Assembly: GCA_963837105.1 (NCBI GenBank) | Contig: CAWIMG010000029.1 | Span: forward strand, 160,078 to 224,077 | From: UBA9676 sp963837105 | GTDB taxonomy: Bacteria > Actinomycetota > Actinomycetes > Streptosporangiales > Streptosporangiaceae | Direction: 5' to 3' | Length of the DNA stretch: 64,000 bases | Part shown: positions 16,978 to 26,399 of the stretch, piece after piece | Position numbering within the stretch: position 1 is the stretch's first letter | How the letters are laid out: each line of letters starts with the position of its first letter | Position numbers and translations under genes: made by a program | The notes under the pieces: model-generated | What the model saw: the letters and a program-made list of their open reading frames with translations, nothing else | Told to the model about the DNA's origin: nothing | Databases searched by the model: none

Positions 16978-18533
16978 ATGGCCGAGCACTACGACGTGAT
17001 CATTATCGGTTCCGGCGCGGGGGGCGGGACGCTGGCGCATGCGCTGGCCGGCTCGGGGAAGCGGATTCTGCTGCTGGAGCGGGGCGATTTCCTGCCCAGG
17101 GAGATGGGGAACTGGGATCCGCGGCAGGTGTTCGTGGAGGGGCGGTACATCTCCTCCGACACCTGGTACGACGGTGGCGGCCAGCCGTTCCAGCCGCAGG
17201 TTCACTATTTCGTGGGCGGGGCGACCAAGCTGTACGGGGCGGCCCTGTACCGGCTGCGGCCGGAGGATTTCGGCGAGCTGCGGCATGTGGATGGCATCTC
17301 CCCGGCCTGGCCGCTGTCCTATGACGACTTCGAGCCGTGGTACAGCCAGGCGGAGCAGCTGTACCAGGTGCACGGCAACGGCGGTGAGGACCCGACCGAG
17401 GGCCACCGGAGCCAGCCCTACCCCTGGCCCGCGGTCTCGCATGAGCCACGGATACAGCAGATATCCGAGGACCTGGCCAAGGGGGGCTACCAGCCGTTCC
17501 ACGCCCCCTGCGGGATCCTGCTCGACGAGGCCAGCCGGGCACGCAGCGAGTGCATCCGGTGCGCCTGGTGCGACGGTTACCCCTGCCTGGTGCATGCCAA
17601 ATCCGACGCCGAGGTGATCGCGGTCCGCCCGCTGCTCGGCCGTGCCAACGTGACCCTGGTCACCGGGGCCGAGGTGACCAGGCTGGAGACCGACGGACCG
17701 GGGCGGGCGGTGACCGGGGTTCACGTCACCAGGGACGGCGGTCACGAGGTCTACTCCGGCGACATCGTGGCCGTCTGCGCGGGCGCCGCGAACAGCGCCC
17801 GGCTGCTGCTCAACTCCGCCAGCGATGCCCACCCTGCTGGCCTGGCCAACGGCTCGGACCAGGTGGGGCGCAACTACATGTTCCACAACTGCCTGGCCGT
17901 GGTGGCTCTGTCCAAAGAGCGCAACGACACCGTCTTCCAGAAGACGCTGGGCATCAACGACTTCTACCTGCCAACCAAGGACTACCAGTACCCGGCCGGC
18001 AACATCCAGATGATCGGCAAGTCCAACGCCGAGGCCATGCGGGGCGAGAAGCCCAAGCTCACCAAGTTCGCCCCGGAATGGACCCTGGCCGATGTGGCCA
18101 GGCACGCGGTCGACTTCTGGCTCACCACCGAGGACCTGCCGCTGCCGGGCAACCGGGTCACCACGGACAAGGACGGGAACGTCCACCTGGCCTACACCGC
18201 AACCAGCAACGACGAGGCCGGCCGCTGTACCACGAGCTGAAGCAGATCATGAACCACACCGGGATGGCCGAGCATCACGTGCTCGGCAAGAACTTCTACA
18301 TGGACATGAGCATCCCGGTCGCGGGCTGCGCGCATCAGGCCGGCACCTGCCGGTTCGGCACCGACCCGGCCACCTCGGTGCTCGATGTCAACTGCAAGGC
18401 CCACGAACTGGACAACCTCTACCTGGTGGACACGAGCTTCTTCCCGAGCATCGGGGCGGTCAACCCGGCGCTCACCGCGATCGCCAACGCCCTGCGGGTG
18501 GGTGAGCACATCGCTCAGCGGATCGCGTCCTGA
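16978..18533 (+). pseudogene. GMC-family FAD oxidoreductase, interrupted by one frameshift
   Basis: The first frame encodes a dinucleotide-binding N-terminus (YDVIIIGSGAGGGTLAHALAGSGKRILLLERG), the GGATKLYGAALYRL flavin loop and a Cys-rich insert ECIRCAWCDGYPC. At about 18215-18225 the frame moves by one base, and the second frame finishes with GCAHQAGTCRFGTDPATSVLDVNCKAHELDNLYLVDTSFFPSIGAVNPALTAIANALR, the GMC C-terminal signature. The joined product is near 518 residues, a full GMC enzyme, so the break may be a sequencing error. A GGGGAGGAAG ribosome site precedes the ATG. It heads a redox cluster with the G6PDH-like and NDH-2 genes. Confidence 0.85.
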
Positions 18534-18623
18534 GCACGGCCGGGCGGGCCGGTCACCCCGGTGGGGGATGACGCCCGGGGAGCGGGACGCGAACTGCTGG
18601 CAGCAACGAGCAGGAGGAATGAC

Positions 18624-19997
18624 ATGTCGGACCGTGTCGATGCACTGGTGATCTTCGGGGCGACCGGGGACCTGGCCAAGCTGGAGACGTTCCCGGCGCT
18701 GGTCGGGCTGGTCGAGCGGGGCGTGCTGGACGTCCCGGTGGTGGGGGTGGCCAAGAGCGGCTGGGGGCTGGCGCAGTTCCGTGACTATGCCGCTGCGTCG
18801 CTGAAGCTCAACAACATGGATCCGGGCAGCCCGGCCGCGGCGAAGATGCTGGGCCTGCTCCGTTATGTCGATGGGGATCTTGGCGACGACGCTACCTACG
18901 AAGCCATGTCGCAGGCGGCGGGCCCGGGTAAGGAACTGCTGTTCTACATGGAGGTGCCGGCGTTCTTGTTCGGCCGTATCGCCCAGGGCATCGCCACGGC
19001 CGGCCGGGCCAAGGGCGCGCGGGTGATGGTGGAAAAGCCGTTCGGCTCGGATCTGGCCGGCTCGCAAAAGCTCAACGACACCATGCACCAGTACTTCCCG
19101 GAGGAGGCGATCTTCCGGGTCGATGACTGGCTGGCATTTGACCCGGTGGAGAACGTGCTGTTCGGCCGGTTCGCCAACGCGGTGGTCGAGCCGCTGCTGA
19201 ACCGGACCTATGTGGAGAGCATCCAGATCACCATGGCCGAGGCGTTCGATGTGTCCGACCGGGGCGCGTTCTACGACCGGACCGGTGCCATCCGCGACGT
19301 GGTGCAGAACCACATGCTGCAGGTGCTGGCCACGGTGATGGCCGACCCGCCGGGGGGGGAGGGCCTGTCCGGCTGGCGGGACGCCAAGGCGCACCTGGTG
19401 GCCTCGCTCCGCCCGTTGTCCCCCGAGCACACCGTGCGCGGCCAGTATGACGGCTACCACGACGTGGCGGGCGTCGACCCCCGCTCGACAGTGGAGACCT
19501 TCGTCGCCATCCGGCTCATGTCGGACTCGTGGCGGTGGGCGGACGTGCCGATCGTGATCCGGGCCGGCAAGTGCATGCCGGTCACCGCGACCGAGGTCAC
19601 CGTCCGGTTCCGCCATCCGCCGCGTGACATCTTCGGCCTGGCCCCGCTGCCGCGCAACAACGAACTGCGGTTCCGGGTCTGGCCGGAGACCGCGGTCACC
19701 CTCACCCTGGCGGGCAAGAAGCCCGGCGCCGGGCTGGAGCCGCAGATGGAGGAGCTGACGTTCGCCCAGCAGCCCGGCAGCGACCAGCGGCCCTACGACC
19801 GGCTGATCGGCGCCGCCCTGGACGGTGAGCGCTGGCTGTTCGCCCGGCAGGACACCGTCGAGGCCGCCTGGAAGATCGTGGACCCGGTGCTCGGCGACGT
19901 CACCCCGGTGCACCCCTACGCCAAGGGCAGCTGGGGCCCGGGAGAGGCAGACCGGCTGCTCCCCGAGCGCGACACCTGGCACAACCCGGAAGGCTGA
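18624..19997 (+). CDS. glucose-6-phosphate dehydrogenase-like protein with altered substrate-binding motif
   Basis: ATG 18624 follows a strong AGGAGG site and gives 457 residues. The fold is G6PDH throughout: ALVIFGATGDLAK, EKPFGSDLAGSQKLN, FANAVVEPLLNRTYVESIQITMAE, IRDVVQNHMLQVLA and RAGKCMPVTATEV. The hallmark RIDHYLGKE is replaced by RVDDWLAFD. The catalytic Asp remains and the general-base His (QNHML) is present, but the phosphate-contacting His and Lys are gone. The basic residues after GDLAK that usually support NADP are also missing. It may therefore oxidise a different, perhaps unphosphorylated, sugar. Confidence 0.82.
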   Translation: MSDRVDALVIFGATGDLAKLETFPALVGLVERGVLDVPVVGVAKSGWGLAQFRDYAAASLKLNNMDPGSPAAAKMLGLLRYVDGDLGDDATYEAMSQAAGPGKELLFYMEVPAFLFGRIAQGIATAGRAKGARVMVEKPFGSDLAGSQKLNDTMHQYFPEEAIFRVDDWLAFDPVENVLFGRFANAVVEPLLNRTYVESIQITMAEAFDVSDRGAFYDRTGAIRDVVQNHMLQVLATVMADPPGGEGLSGWRDAKAHLVASLRPLSPEHTVRGQYDGYHDVAGVDPRSTVETFVAIRLMSDSWRWADVPIVIRAGKCMPVTATEVTVRFRHPPRDIFGLAPLPRNNELRFRVWPETAVTLTLAGKKPGAGLEPQMEELTFAQQPGSDQRPYDRLIGAALDGERWLFARQDTVEAAWKIVDPVLGDVTPVHPYAKGSWGPGEADRLLPERDTWHNPEG

Positions 19998-20042
19998 CAC
20001 GCCAGCCAGCCACAGGAGCTGAACGGGGAGATCGGGAGAGCG

Positions 20043-21389
20043 ATGGCTGCCACATCAGGCCCGCGGGTGGTGATCGTCGGCGGCGGGTTCGCGGGGTTGT
20101 TCGCGGTCCGGGCGCTGCGGCGGGCGCCGGTCCAGGTGACCTTGATCGACCGGGCGGAGCATCACCTGTTCGCCCCGCTGCTCTACCAGTGCGCGACCGG
20201 CATCCTGTCCGAGGGCAAGATCGCCAGCCCGCTGCGTGAGCTGCTGAAAAAGAACCGCAACGTCGAGTTCGTCTTGGCCGAGGTGACCGGCATCGACGCC
20301 GCCGCGCAGAAGGTGCTGGCGCGGCGGCCGCTGGGCGAGGAGATCGAGTTCGGCTACGACTACCTCATCCTCGCCGCCGGCGTCCGCCAGTCTTACTTCG
20401 GCCATGACGAGTACGCCCAGTTCGCGCCCGGCATGAAGTCGATCGAGGATGCGCTGAAGATCCGGCGGCGGGTGTTCGGCGCCTTCGAGATGGCTGAGTC
20501 GGCTACCGACCCGGCCGAACGCCAGCGCTGGCTCACCTTCGCCCTGGTGGGGGCCGGGCCGACCGGGGTCGAGCTGGCGGGGCAGATCCGCGAGCTCGCC
20601 ACCAAGACGCTGCGCACCGAGTACCGGCATATCAAGCCCGAGGATGCCCGGGTCATGCTGTTCGACGGCGGCGGCTCGCCGCTGGCCATGTTCGGCCCGA
20701 AACTGTCCGCGCTGGCCGCCCGCGACCTGGGCAAGCTGGGTGTCGAGCTGCACATGGGCTGCATCGTCACCGGCGTGGAGCTGGGCAGCGTGCAGGTCAA
20801 GGACCACGACGGCAACGTGACCCGGCACGAGGTGGGCACCATCTTGTGGACCGCGGGCGTGGAGGCGCCGCCGCTCGCCAAGATGGTGGCGAAGGCCACC
20901 GGCGCCGAGCAGGACCGGGCGGGCCGCCTGCTGTGCGGCAAGGATCTTTCCCTGCCTGGCCATCCCGAGATCATCGTGACCGGAGACCTGATGTGCCTGG
21001 ACAAGCTGCCCGGGGTCGCCGAGGTCGCCATGCAGTCCGGGCTCTATGCCGGGCGCAGGGTCGGCCACCTGGCCCGCGGCCAGGCATATGACAAGCCGTT
21101 CCGCTATCACGACCTGGGCTCGGCCGCCTACATCTCGCGCGGCCGCGCCGTCGTGTCCGTCTGGAAGCTGAACTTCGGCGGCTTTCTCGGCTGGTGGGTC
21201 TGGCTGTTCATCCACATCGGCTTCCTCACCGGCTACCGCAACCGCTTCGGAGCCGTCCTCGGCTGGTGGTTCGCCTTCACCCGCGGCCTGCGCCGCGAAC
21301 GCACCTTCACCATCGACGACCTGCCAGCGGCGGCCGGCCCCTACGGCGGCCAAGGCGGGCCGGACGGCCCTGCAGGCAGCGGCCCGTGA
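20043..21389 (+). CDS. ndh: type II NADH dehydrogenase (NDH-2)
   Basis: The 448-residue flavoprotein has two Rossmann motifs: FAD-binding GGGFAGLFAVRALRRA near residue 13 and NAD-binding VGAGPTGVELAGQI near residue 172. It also has the NDH-2 quinone-side motif APLLYQCATGILSEGKIASP and a C-terminal membrane-anchoring hydrophobic stretch (GGFLGWWVWLFIHIGFL). It passes electrons from NADH to quinone without proton pumping. It lies 45 bp after the G6PDH-like gene, so it could reoxidise the NADH made by its neighbours. Confidence 0.92.
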   Translation: MAATSGPRVVIVGGGFAGLFAVRALRRAPVQVTLIDRAEHHLFAPLLYQCATGILSEGKIASPLRELLKKNRNVEFVLAEVTGIDAAAQKVLARRPLGEEIEFGYDYLILAAGVRQSYFGHDEYAQFAPGMKSIEDALKIRRRVFGAFEMAESATDPAERQRWLTFALVGAGPTGVELAGQIRELATKTLRTEYRHIKPEDARVMLFDGGGSPLAMFGPKLSALAARDLGKLGVELHMGCIVTGVELGSVQVKDHDGNVTRHEVGTILWTAGVEAPPLAKMVAKATGAEQDRAGRLLCGKDLSLPGHPEIIVTGDLMCLDKLPGVAEVAMQSGLYAGRRVGHLARGQAYDKPFRYHDLGSAAYISRGRAVVSVWKLNFGGFLGWWVWLFIHIGFLTGYRNRFGAVLGWWFAFTRGLRRERTFTIDDLPAAAGPYGGQGGPDGPAGSGP

Positions 21390-21573
21390 CGTTTCCCCGG
21401 CCTGGCCAGCTCACCGCAGCGCCGGAAGCCCGCGATTGACAGCCCATCCGCCGCAGCGCGGAACCCTTGCCAGCCAATCTGGCGGGGAACCACGGACGGC
21501 CGCCGATTAAGGCTGTGGCTGCCGCCACCCGGCCCATTTCTGTGATCGTCCAGCGCGACCGCAGCGGTGCCGG

Positions 21574-22557
21574 TTATTGCCCGCTCGGCTGCGTATCGGT
21601 GCTGGCGATGCCTGGGGGGACGACCTTGCCTTGCTCGATGTCCGTGGACAGTCTGGATTTGGCGGTGTGCGCCCCCTCGTCCAGCACGCCGGAGCCCGCC
21701 GCCCGGGAGATGACGTCGCCGCCACGGCCGCGCAGCACGTACGCGAAGCCGACGGCGATCAGCGCACCGGTGATCGGCCCCACCACATACACCCAGTAGC
21801 TGCTCCAGTCACCGCTGACCAGGGCGGGGCCGAAGGAGCGGGCCGGGTTCATCGAGGTGCCGCTGACCGGTGCTGACCACAGCCCGGCCAGGGCGATGTA
21901 GCCGCCGACGCCGAGCGCGGCGATCGCGCCGACGTTCTGCGCCGCCGATGCGGTGCCCAGGATCACGCTGACCAGCAGCGCGGTGAGCACGATCTCCATC
22001 AGCAGGGCCTGCCAGTTGTGGTACCCCGGGCCCGGCAGCGTCGCCCCCAGATGCTCGACGTTGCCGAACACCCAGCGCAGAAACAGGGCGGCCAGCGTCG
22101 CGCCGACGAGCTGGATGACGATGTAGCCCGGGACACGCCGCCACGGGAAGTCCCCGCGCAGCGCGAACGCCAGCGACACCCCCGGGTTCAGGTGCGCGCC
22201 GGAAACCGCGCCCATGAACAAGATGATCGCCATCACCATCAGGCCCGGGGCAACGACCGCCGCCGCGAGGCTGATCTGCCCCTTCGCGTGCAAAATCCCC
22301 CCGCCCGCGGCGACCAGGACCAGCGCGAAGGTACCCAGCAGCTCCGAGAACAGCCGCCGCCACTCCCGGCTCGGGTCATCAAAGTCCTTACGGTTCCCGA
22401 ACTCAAGCGTGAGCATGTGGTGCGTGCGCGCGAAGGCTGTCGCCAGCGACGCCGGGTCCATCTGCTGGGCCGTTGCGCCGCTCACCCCATCCGCCCCCTG
22501 CGCGGCCGCGTGCGTCCCCGGATCATCCGTCCGGCTCACAGGCACGTTGTCTGTCAT
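21574..22557 (-). CDS. MIP family aquaporin/glycerol facilitator with extended N-terminus
   Basis: ATG 22557 follows a good AGGAAGGAT site. The channel domain starts after an unusual 70-residue hydrophilic N-terminus. Six helices and two half-helices are seen; the first pore motif is NPG (AHLNPGVSLAF) rather than NPA, while the second is NPA (SMNPARSFG). The C-terminal 45 residues are hydrophilic. NPA-to-NPG changes can alter pore geometry. The paralogue at 23128 is divergent and similar along its whole length, so the pair arose by duplication. Confidence 0.88.
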   Translation of the reverse strand: MTDNVPVSRTDDPGTHAAAQGADGVSGATAQQMDPASLATAFARTHHMLTLEFGNRKDFDDPSREWRRLFSELLGTFALVLVAAGGGILHAKGQISLAAAVVAPGLMVMAIILFMGAVSGAHLNPGVSLAFALRGDFPWRRVPGYIVIQLVGATLAALFLRWVFGNVEHLGATLPGPGYHNWQALLMEIVLTALLVSVILGTASAAQNVGAIAALGVGGYIALAGLWSAPVSGTSMNPARSFGPALVSGDWSSYWVYVVGPITGALIAVGFAYVLRGRGGDVISRAAGSGVLDEGAHTAKSRLSTDIEQGKVVPPGIASTDTQPSGQ

Positions 22558-23127
22558 GCCGATCCTTCCTGTCAACAGCACCCAAGAGGCTCCGCAATAA
22601 GGACCCGCGAGCCCGCGCCCTCCATCTTCGCCTGCGCGACAGGAAGAGGGCCAGCCCCTGACGTCCTCGCACTGCCGCGCCGCCACGATCGCCGGCCAGA
22701 CACTGGCGTTGCGCTGCCTGCCATACTTGCGTTCGGCGAAACCGCATCACCTCACCCGCACTGGGTGAGCAACTGGCGGCCAATCTCAGATCGCCGGATC
22801 CGGCGCGAACCCGCCGGGCAACCGGGCGGCAGGCCGTTCCGCTATCACGACCTGGGCTCGGCCGCCGACATCTCCCGCGGCCGCGCCGGGAACGTGGGAC
22901 GCTCACCACCCGGGAAGTAGGCTGGGTCGCTGACGTCTACCGGCAGCCACCCACCCCGGCCGGCCCGGAGCCCTGACATGCCGGCTGTTCACTTACCCGA
23001 GGCGTGGCGTTCACTCTTGCCGGGGGATGCGATGCGGCCAGGACCAAGCGACTCTGAGGTGTGCTGTGCGGCGCGGGTGCGGCGTCCTGGGCACACCGGC
23101 AGCCGTCCCTGAGAAGGGCGGTACCAG
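22558..23127. other. intergenic region between divergent aquaporin genes, carrying an ndh fragment
   Basis: The 570 bp contain no convincing gene. The notable content is a short copy of the ndh coding sequence at 22833-22887. Both aquaporin promoters should lie here, but no clear -35/-10 pair was recognised. Confidence 0.5.
22833..22887 (+). repeat. 55-bp duplicated fragment of the ndh gene
   Basis: This stretch matches ndh positions 21095-21149 at 53 of 55 bases, and encodes the same PFRYHDLGSAA-ISRGRA segment in one frame. Sequence on either side does not match ndh. It is a small relic of a past duplication or recombination. Confidence 0.85.
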
Positions 23128-24000
23128 ATGACAGGCCAGCCAGCCGAACCGGCCAGCTCCCCCACCATGGAGCGGCAGCAGGCCATCCACCATGCCACGG
23201 TGGCCCTGCGGTCCATGGGGCAGCCGAACGCGGTCGCCCGCGAGTTCGACTTCTGGGACAACAGTTACGAGGGGCGGCGGCTGTTTTCCGAAGTGCTGGG
23301 CACCTTCTTCTTGGTCCTGGTGGCGGTCGGCGGTGGCATGGTCAACGCCCGGTTTGGCGGCAACGCGGTCCCGTACAGCGCCCGCGTGGTCGCGCCCGGG
23401 CTGATGGTCATGGCGATCATCCTGTTCATGGGCACGGTCTCCGGCGCGCACCTGAACCCGGCGGTGAGTATTGCCTTCGCCGCCCGGGGTGATTTTCCGT
23501 GGCGGCGGGTCCCGGCCTACATCGCGGCCCAGTTCCTGGGCGCCTGCCTGGCCACGCTGCTGCTGTGGGCGCTGATCGGCAGGCAGGGCAGCGCAGGCCT
23601 GACCCTGCCCGGCAGCGGCATCTCCACGACCACCGCGATGCTGTGGGAACTGGTGCTGACCACTGGCCTGGTGAGCGTCATTCTGGGCACCGCCTCCGGC
23701 GCCCAGGCGATTGGCCCGATAGCCGCCTTCGGGGTGGGCGGCTACATCGCGCTGGCCGGGCTGTGGGGAGCACCGGTCAGCGGGGCCTCGATGAACCCGG
23801 CCCGGTCCCTGGGGCCTGCGCTGGTGCTGGGCGACTGGACCTCGTGGTGGGCGTATCTCGTCGGCCCGCTGGCCGGCGGCCTCATCGCGGTCGCCTTCGC
23901 CTACATCCTGCGCGGCCGCGGCGGCGGCCGCAGCAGCCGCGCGGCGGCCCAGGGCACGCTCGGGGTGGACTGGAACCCCGGTCCGGCCCCGCGATCCTGA
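23128..24000 (+). CDS. MIP family aquaporin/glycerol facilitator
   Basis: The 290-residue channel has both canonical motifs (AHLNPAVSIAF and SMNPARSLG), a hydrophilic N-terminus of about 50 residues, and six predicted helices. It is a close paralogue of the divergent aquaporin, sharing RRLFSE-LGTF, VAPGLMVMAIILFMG and GVGGYIALAGLW-APVSG-SMNPARS. Both paralogues have the extra N-terminal region containing an FxFxD-like segment before RRLFSE. The substrate (water or small polyols) is not resolved. Confidence 0.9.
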   Translation: MTGQPAEPASSPTMERQQAIHHATVALRSMGQPNAVAREFDFWDNSYEGRRLFSEVLGTFFLVLVAVGGGMVNARFGGNAVPYSARVVAPGLMVMAIILFMGTVSGAHLNPAVSIAFAARGDFPWRRVPAYIAAQFLGACLATLLLWALIGRQGSAGLTLPGSGISTTTAMLWELVLTTGLVSVILGTASGAQAIGPIAAFGVGGYIALAGLWGAPVSGASMNPARSLGPALVLGDWTSWWAYLVGPLAGGLIAVAFAYILRGRGGGRSSRAAAQGTLGVDWNPGPAPRS

Positions 24001-24118
24001 AGTCGGGCCCGCGCGGTCCGGCCGGCCCGGCCCAGCCTGACGATCTTGATCTGTCGCGGGCTACCATCGACCTGCTCGCACTCGGACGCTGACCACGCCC
24101 GGCCGGAAGGAGTACCCC

Positions 24119-24958
24119 ATGTGCCGCTGGCTCGCTTACACCGGTTCGCCCATCCTGCTGACCGATGTGCTGTACACCCCGGTCCACTCGCTGATCGACC
24201 AGAGCCTGCACTCGAAGCTGGGCGCCGAGACCACAAATGGGGACGGGTTCGGCATCGGCTGGTATGACGCCGCGGCCGTCCCCGGGGTGTTCCGCAGCAC
24301 CGAGCCCGCCTGGAACGACCAGAACCTGCACGAGATCGCCGGTCATGTGACGTCACCGCTGTTCTTCGCCCATATCCGGGCGGCGATCGGCTCCAGCGTC
24401 CAGCAGACGAACTGCCACCCGTTCCGCTACGGCCGCTGGCTGTGGATGCACAACGGGTACATCGGCGGCTTCGCCACCATCAAGCGCGATCTCGTGCTGG
24501 CCATCGACCCGTCGCTGTTCGGCGAGATCAAGGGCCAGACCGACACTGAGGTGCTGTTCTACCTGGCGCTCACCTTCGGCCTGCAGGACGACCCGCCGGA
24601 CGCGGTCGCGCGCGCGATCGGGTTCGTGGAGGCCCGTGCACGGGAGCGGGGCATCGAGCACCCGTTCCAGGGCACGGTCGCCACGAGCGATGGCGAGAGC
24701 CTGTGGGCGTTCCGCTATTCCAGCGAGGGGAAGTCACGGTCACTGTTCTTCACCCGCGACGTCCGGCGGCTCAGGGAGATCTACCCCGGCCGGGAGATCC
24801 TGCGGCAGGTGTCGGACGATGCGCGGCTGGTGGTCTCCGAGCCGATCGGCGACCTGCCCGGTGCCTGGGTCGAGGTGCCGGAGGCAAGCTACGCCGTGGT
24901 CGGCCGGGGACGGGAAGAGTTGCTGCCCTTCGCCGTCAAACCGCCGCCGGACCGTTAG
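24119..24958 (+). CDS. class II glutamine amidotransferase (YafJ/EgtC-like)
   Basis: MCRWLAYTG exposes the N-terminal nucleophile Cys2 of the Ntn-type glutaminase fold. Further family marks are TTNGDGFGIGWY, FFAHIRAAIGSSVQQTNCHPF and WMHNGYIGGF. At 279 residues it is a lone glutaminase domain, with no synthetase domain and no other ergothioneine genes nearby, so it is only EgtC-like; a gamma-glutamyl hydrolase role is plausible. The ribosome site is GGAAGGAG. The gene is tail-to-tail with the lipoprotein gene, 6 bp apart. Confidence 0.88.
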   Translation: MCRWLAYTGSPILLTDVLYTPVHSLIDQSLHSKLGAETTNGDGFGIGWYDAAAVPGVFRSTEPAWNDQNLHEIAGHVTSPLFFAHIRAAIGSSVQQTNCHPFRYGRWLWMHNGYIGGFATIKRDLVLAIDPSLFGEIKGQTDTEVLFYLALTFGLQDDPPDAVARAIGFVEARARERGIEHPFQGTVATSDGESLWAFRYSSEGKSRSLFFTRDVRRLREIYPGREILRQVSDDARLVVSEPIGDLPGAWVEVPEASYAVVGRGREELLPFAVKPPPDR

Positions 24959-24964
24959 CGCTGG

Positions 24965-25486
24965 TCAGCCGCTGGCCGACGGGGACGCGGCCAGGCAGTG
25001 CGTGTTCACCGCGGCCAGCAGGCTCTGTGCCGCTGTGTTGACGTCGCCGAGCGCCGTCGTCACGCTGCCCAGGGCACTGACGCTGGGGTTCGAGGTCAGG
25101 CTCTTCACCGCCGACTCGAGCTTGGTGGTCGCGGACTTCAGCGCAGTTGTCTGCGTCTGGTATTCACCTTTCGCGTCATTGACGAAGGTGGTCAGGTTGG
25201 TCTGGACGTCGGTGAGGTTCGTCTTGATCTCGCTCACCGTCCCCGCCCCCACATTCAGGTGGGTGAGGTTGCTCAGCGAGGTGCGCAGGGCCGCGGCGTC
25301 AGTGCACAGTACCGACGTGGCAGCGGGGGAGGCGGCCGGTGACGAGGACGCGGCAGTGGTGGCCGGGGCGCTGGCAGACGAGGTGCTGCTGCCAGGCCCG
25401 CACCCGGCCGCCGCCAGCAGGGCGAGCCCAGCCGCCACCGCGGCCAGGTGCCGCAGGGCAAATCTGTGGTCTGTTGTTGGCTTCAT
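24965..25486 (-). CDS. small secreted lipoprotein with helical domain
   Basis: A signal peptide ends in the lipobox LLAAAGC (Cys29). A Ser-Ala-Thr-Pro linker follows to about residue 58, then a Thr/Ser/Asn-rich helical region (SNLTHLNVGAGTVSEIKTNLTDVQTNLTTFVNDAK) with heptad-like spacing. Two distal cysteines (VLCTD and NTHCLA) could pair outside the membrane. The function is unknown. It is divergent from the gene at 25629. Confidence 0.8.
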   Translation of the reverse strand: MKPTTDHRFALRHLAAVAAGLALLAAAGCGPGSSTSSASAPATTAASSSPAASPAATSVLCTDAAALRTSLSNLTHLNVGAGTVSEIKTNLTDVQTNLTTFVNDAKGEYQTQTTALKSATTKLESAVKSLTSNPSVSALGSVTTALGDVNTAAQSLLAAVNTHCLAASPSASG

Positions 25487-25628
25487 GGGACCCCAGGCTT
25501 CCCCAGCCCCGCCGCAACCGCATCACCCTCAGCAGGTCATTTCGCGCGGCGCCCTGGACGTGGAAGCGCCACGGCACTATGACGGGTAGTCACATCAGCC
25601 GGCCGCTCGCCCAGGAAGCAGGTCACCC

Positions 25629-26396
25629 ATGAGCCAGTCACTCAAGGCGCAGGGCGGGGTCCCTAACTGGCCCGGGTTCCGTGGCACTTCGCAACTGGTC
25701 GGCGCTACTCCCGATGGGATCGTCACCGTTTACGTCGATCCCAGCCTGGGGCCCCCGGGTCTGCAGAACGCCCAGGATCTGCTGGCTGACGCCCCCCGGG
25801 TGGTGGCCGCCAACAATGCGCTCTTCGGCACCACCGGCGGTGCGGTCAACGTCATCGTCTATGCCCTTGGCGGGGCTACCGACGGCACCGGCGGCGCCGA
25901 TCACACCGCGTGCAACTACCAGACCGGCAACAACATCGAAGTCGATGCCTCGTTCGGCAGCCCCGCCCGGGTTTCCGCACTGTTCGAGGCGGAGCTGAGC
26001 GAATGCTCGATGAACGGGCAGCTGTGCGGGCTGAGCACCGGCGAGGCGCTGTCCCGCTGGTGCGCGAGTTCGACCAGCAACAACGCCCTGGCCGATTTCG
26101 CCACCGCACCCGACTGGGCTCAGAACGGCGAACCGGACTTCGTGAACACCGTGGATCCCACCGACCAGAATCCGGTCAGCACCGGATGTGGCATGGCCTT
26201 CATATCGTGGCTGCTCAGCAAGGGGCATACGCTCGCCCAGATCGCTCAGCGGATGGTGGCCGACGGGGACGCCGGCACCCTCGCCGCCCTGTACGGAGCG
26301 CTGACAGGTGACAGCCCGGCCCATGCGTGGCCGGACTTCCTGCAAGCTGTCCACGCACTTCCCGGCGGCGTCACTTCCGACAATCCGTTCGGCTGA
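25629..26396 (+). CDS. conserved hypothetical protein, possible metallopeptidase-like fold
   Basis: The 255-residue protein has no signal peptide or membrane helix. It begins SQSLKAQGGVPNWPGFRGTSQLVG and ends with a helical domain (GCGMAFISWLLSKGHTLAQIAQRMVADGDAGTLAALYGALTG). The central helix SALFEAELSECSM sits where some zinc-peptidase-like families have HExxH, but no HExxH is present. Six cysteines are spread along the chain. I do not recognise a named family. Confidence 0.65.
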   Translation: MSQSLKAQGGVPNWPGFRGTSQLVGATPDGIVTVYVDPSLGPPGLQNAQDLLADAPRVVAANNALFGTTGGAVNVIVYALGGATDGTGGADHTACNYQTGNNIEVDASFGSPARVSALFEAELSECSMNGQLCGLSTGEALSRWCASSTSNNALADFATAPDWAQNGEPDFVNTVDPTDQNPVSTGCGMAFISWLLSKGHTLAQIAQRMVADGDAGTLAALYGALTGDSPAHAWPDFLQAVHALPGGVTSDNPFG

Positions 26397-26399
26397 GGA

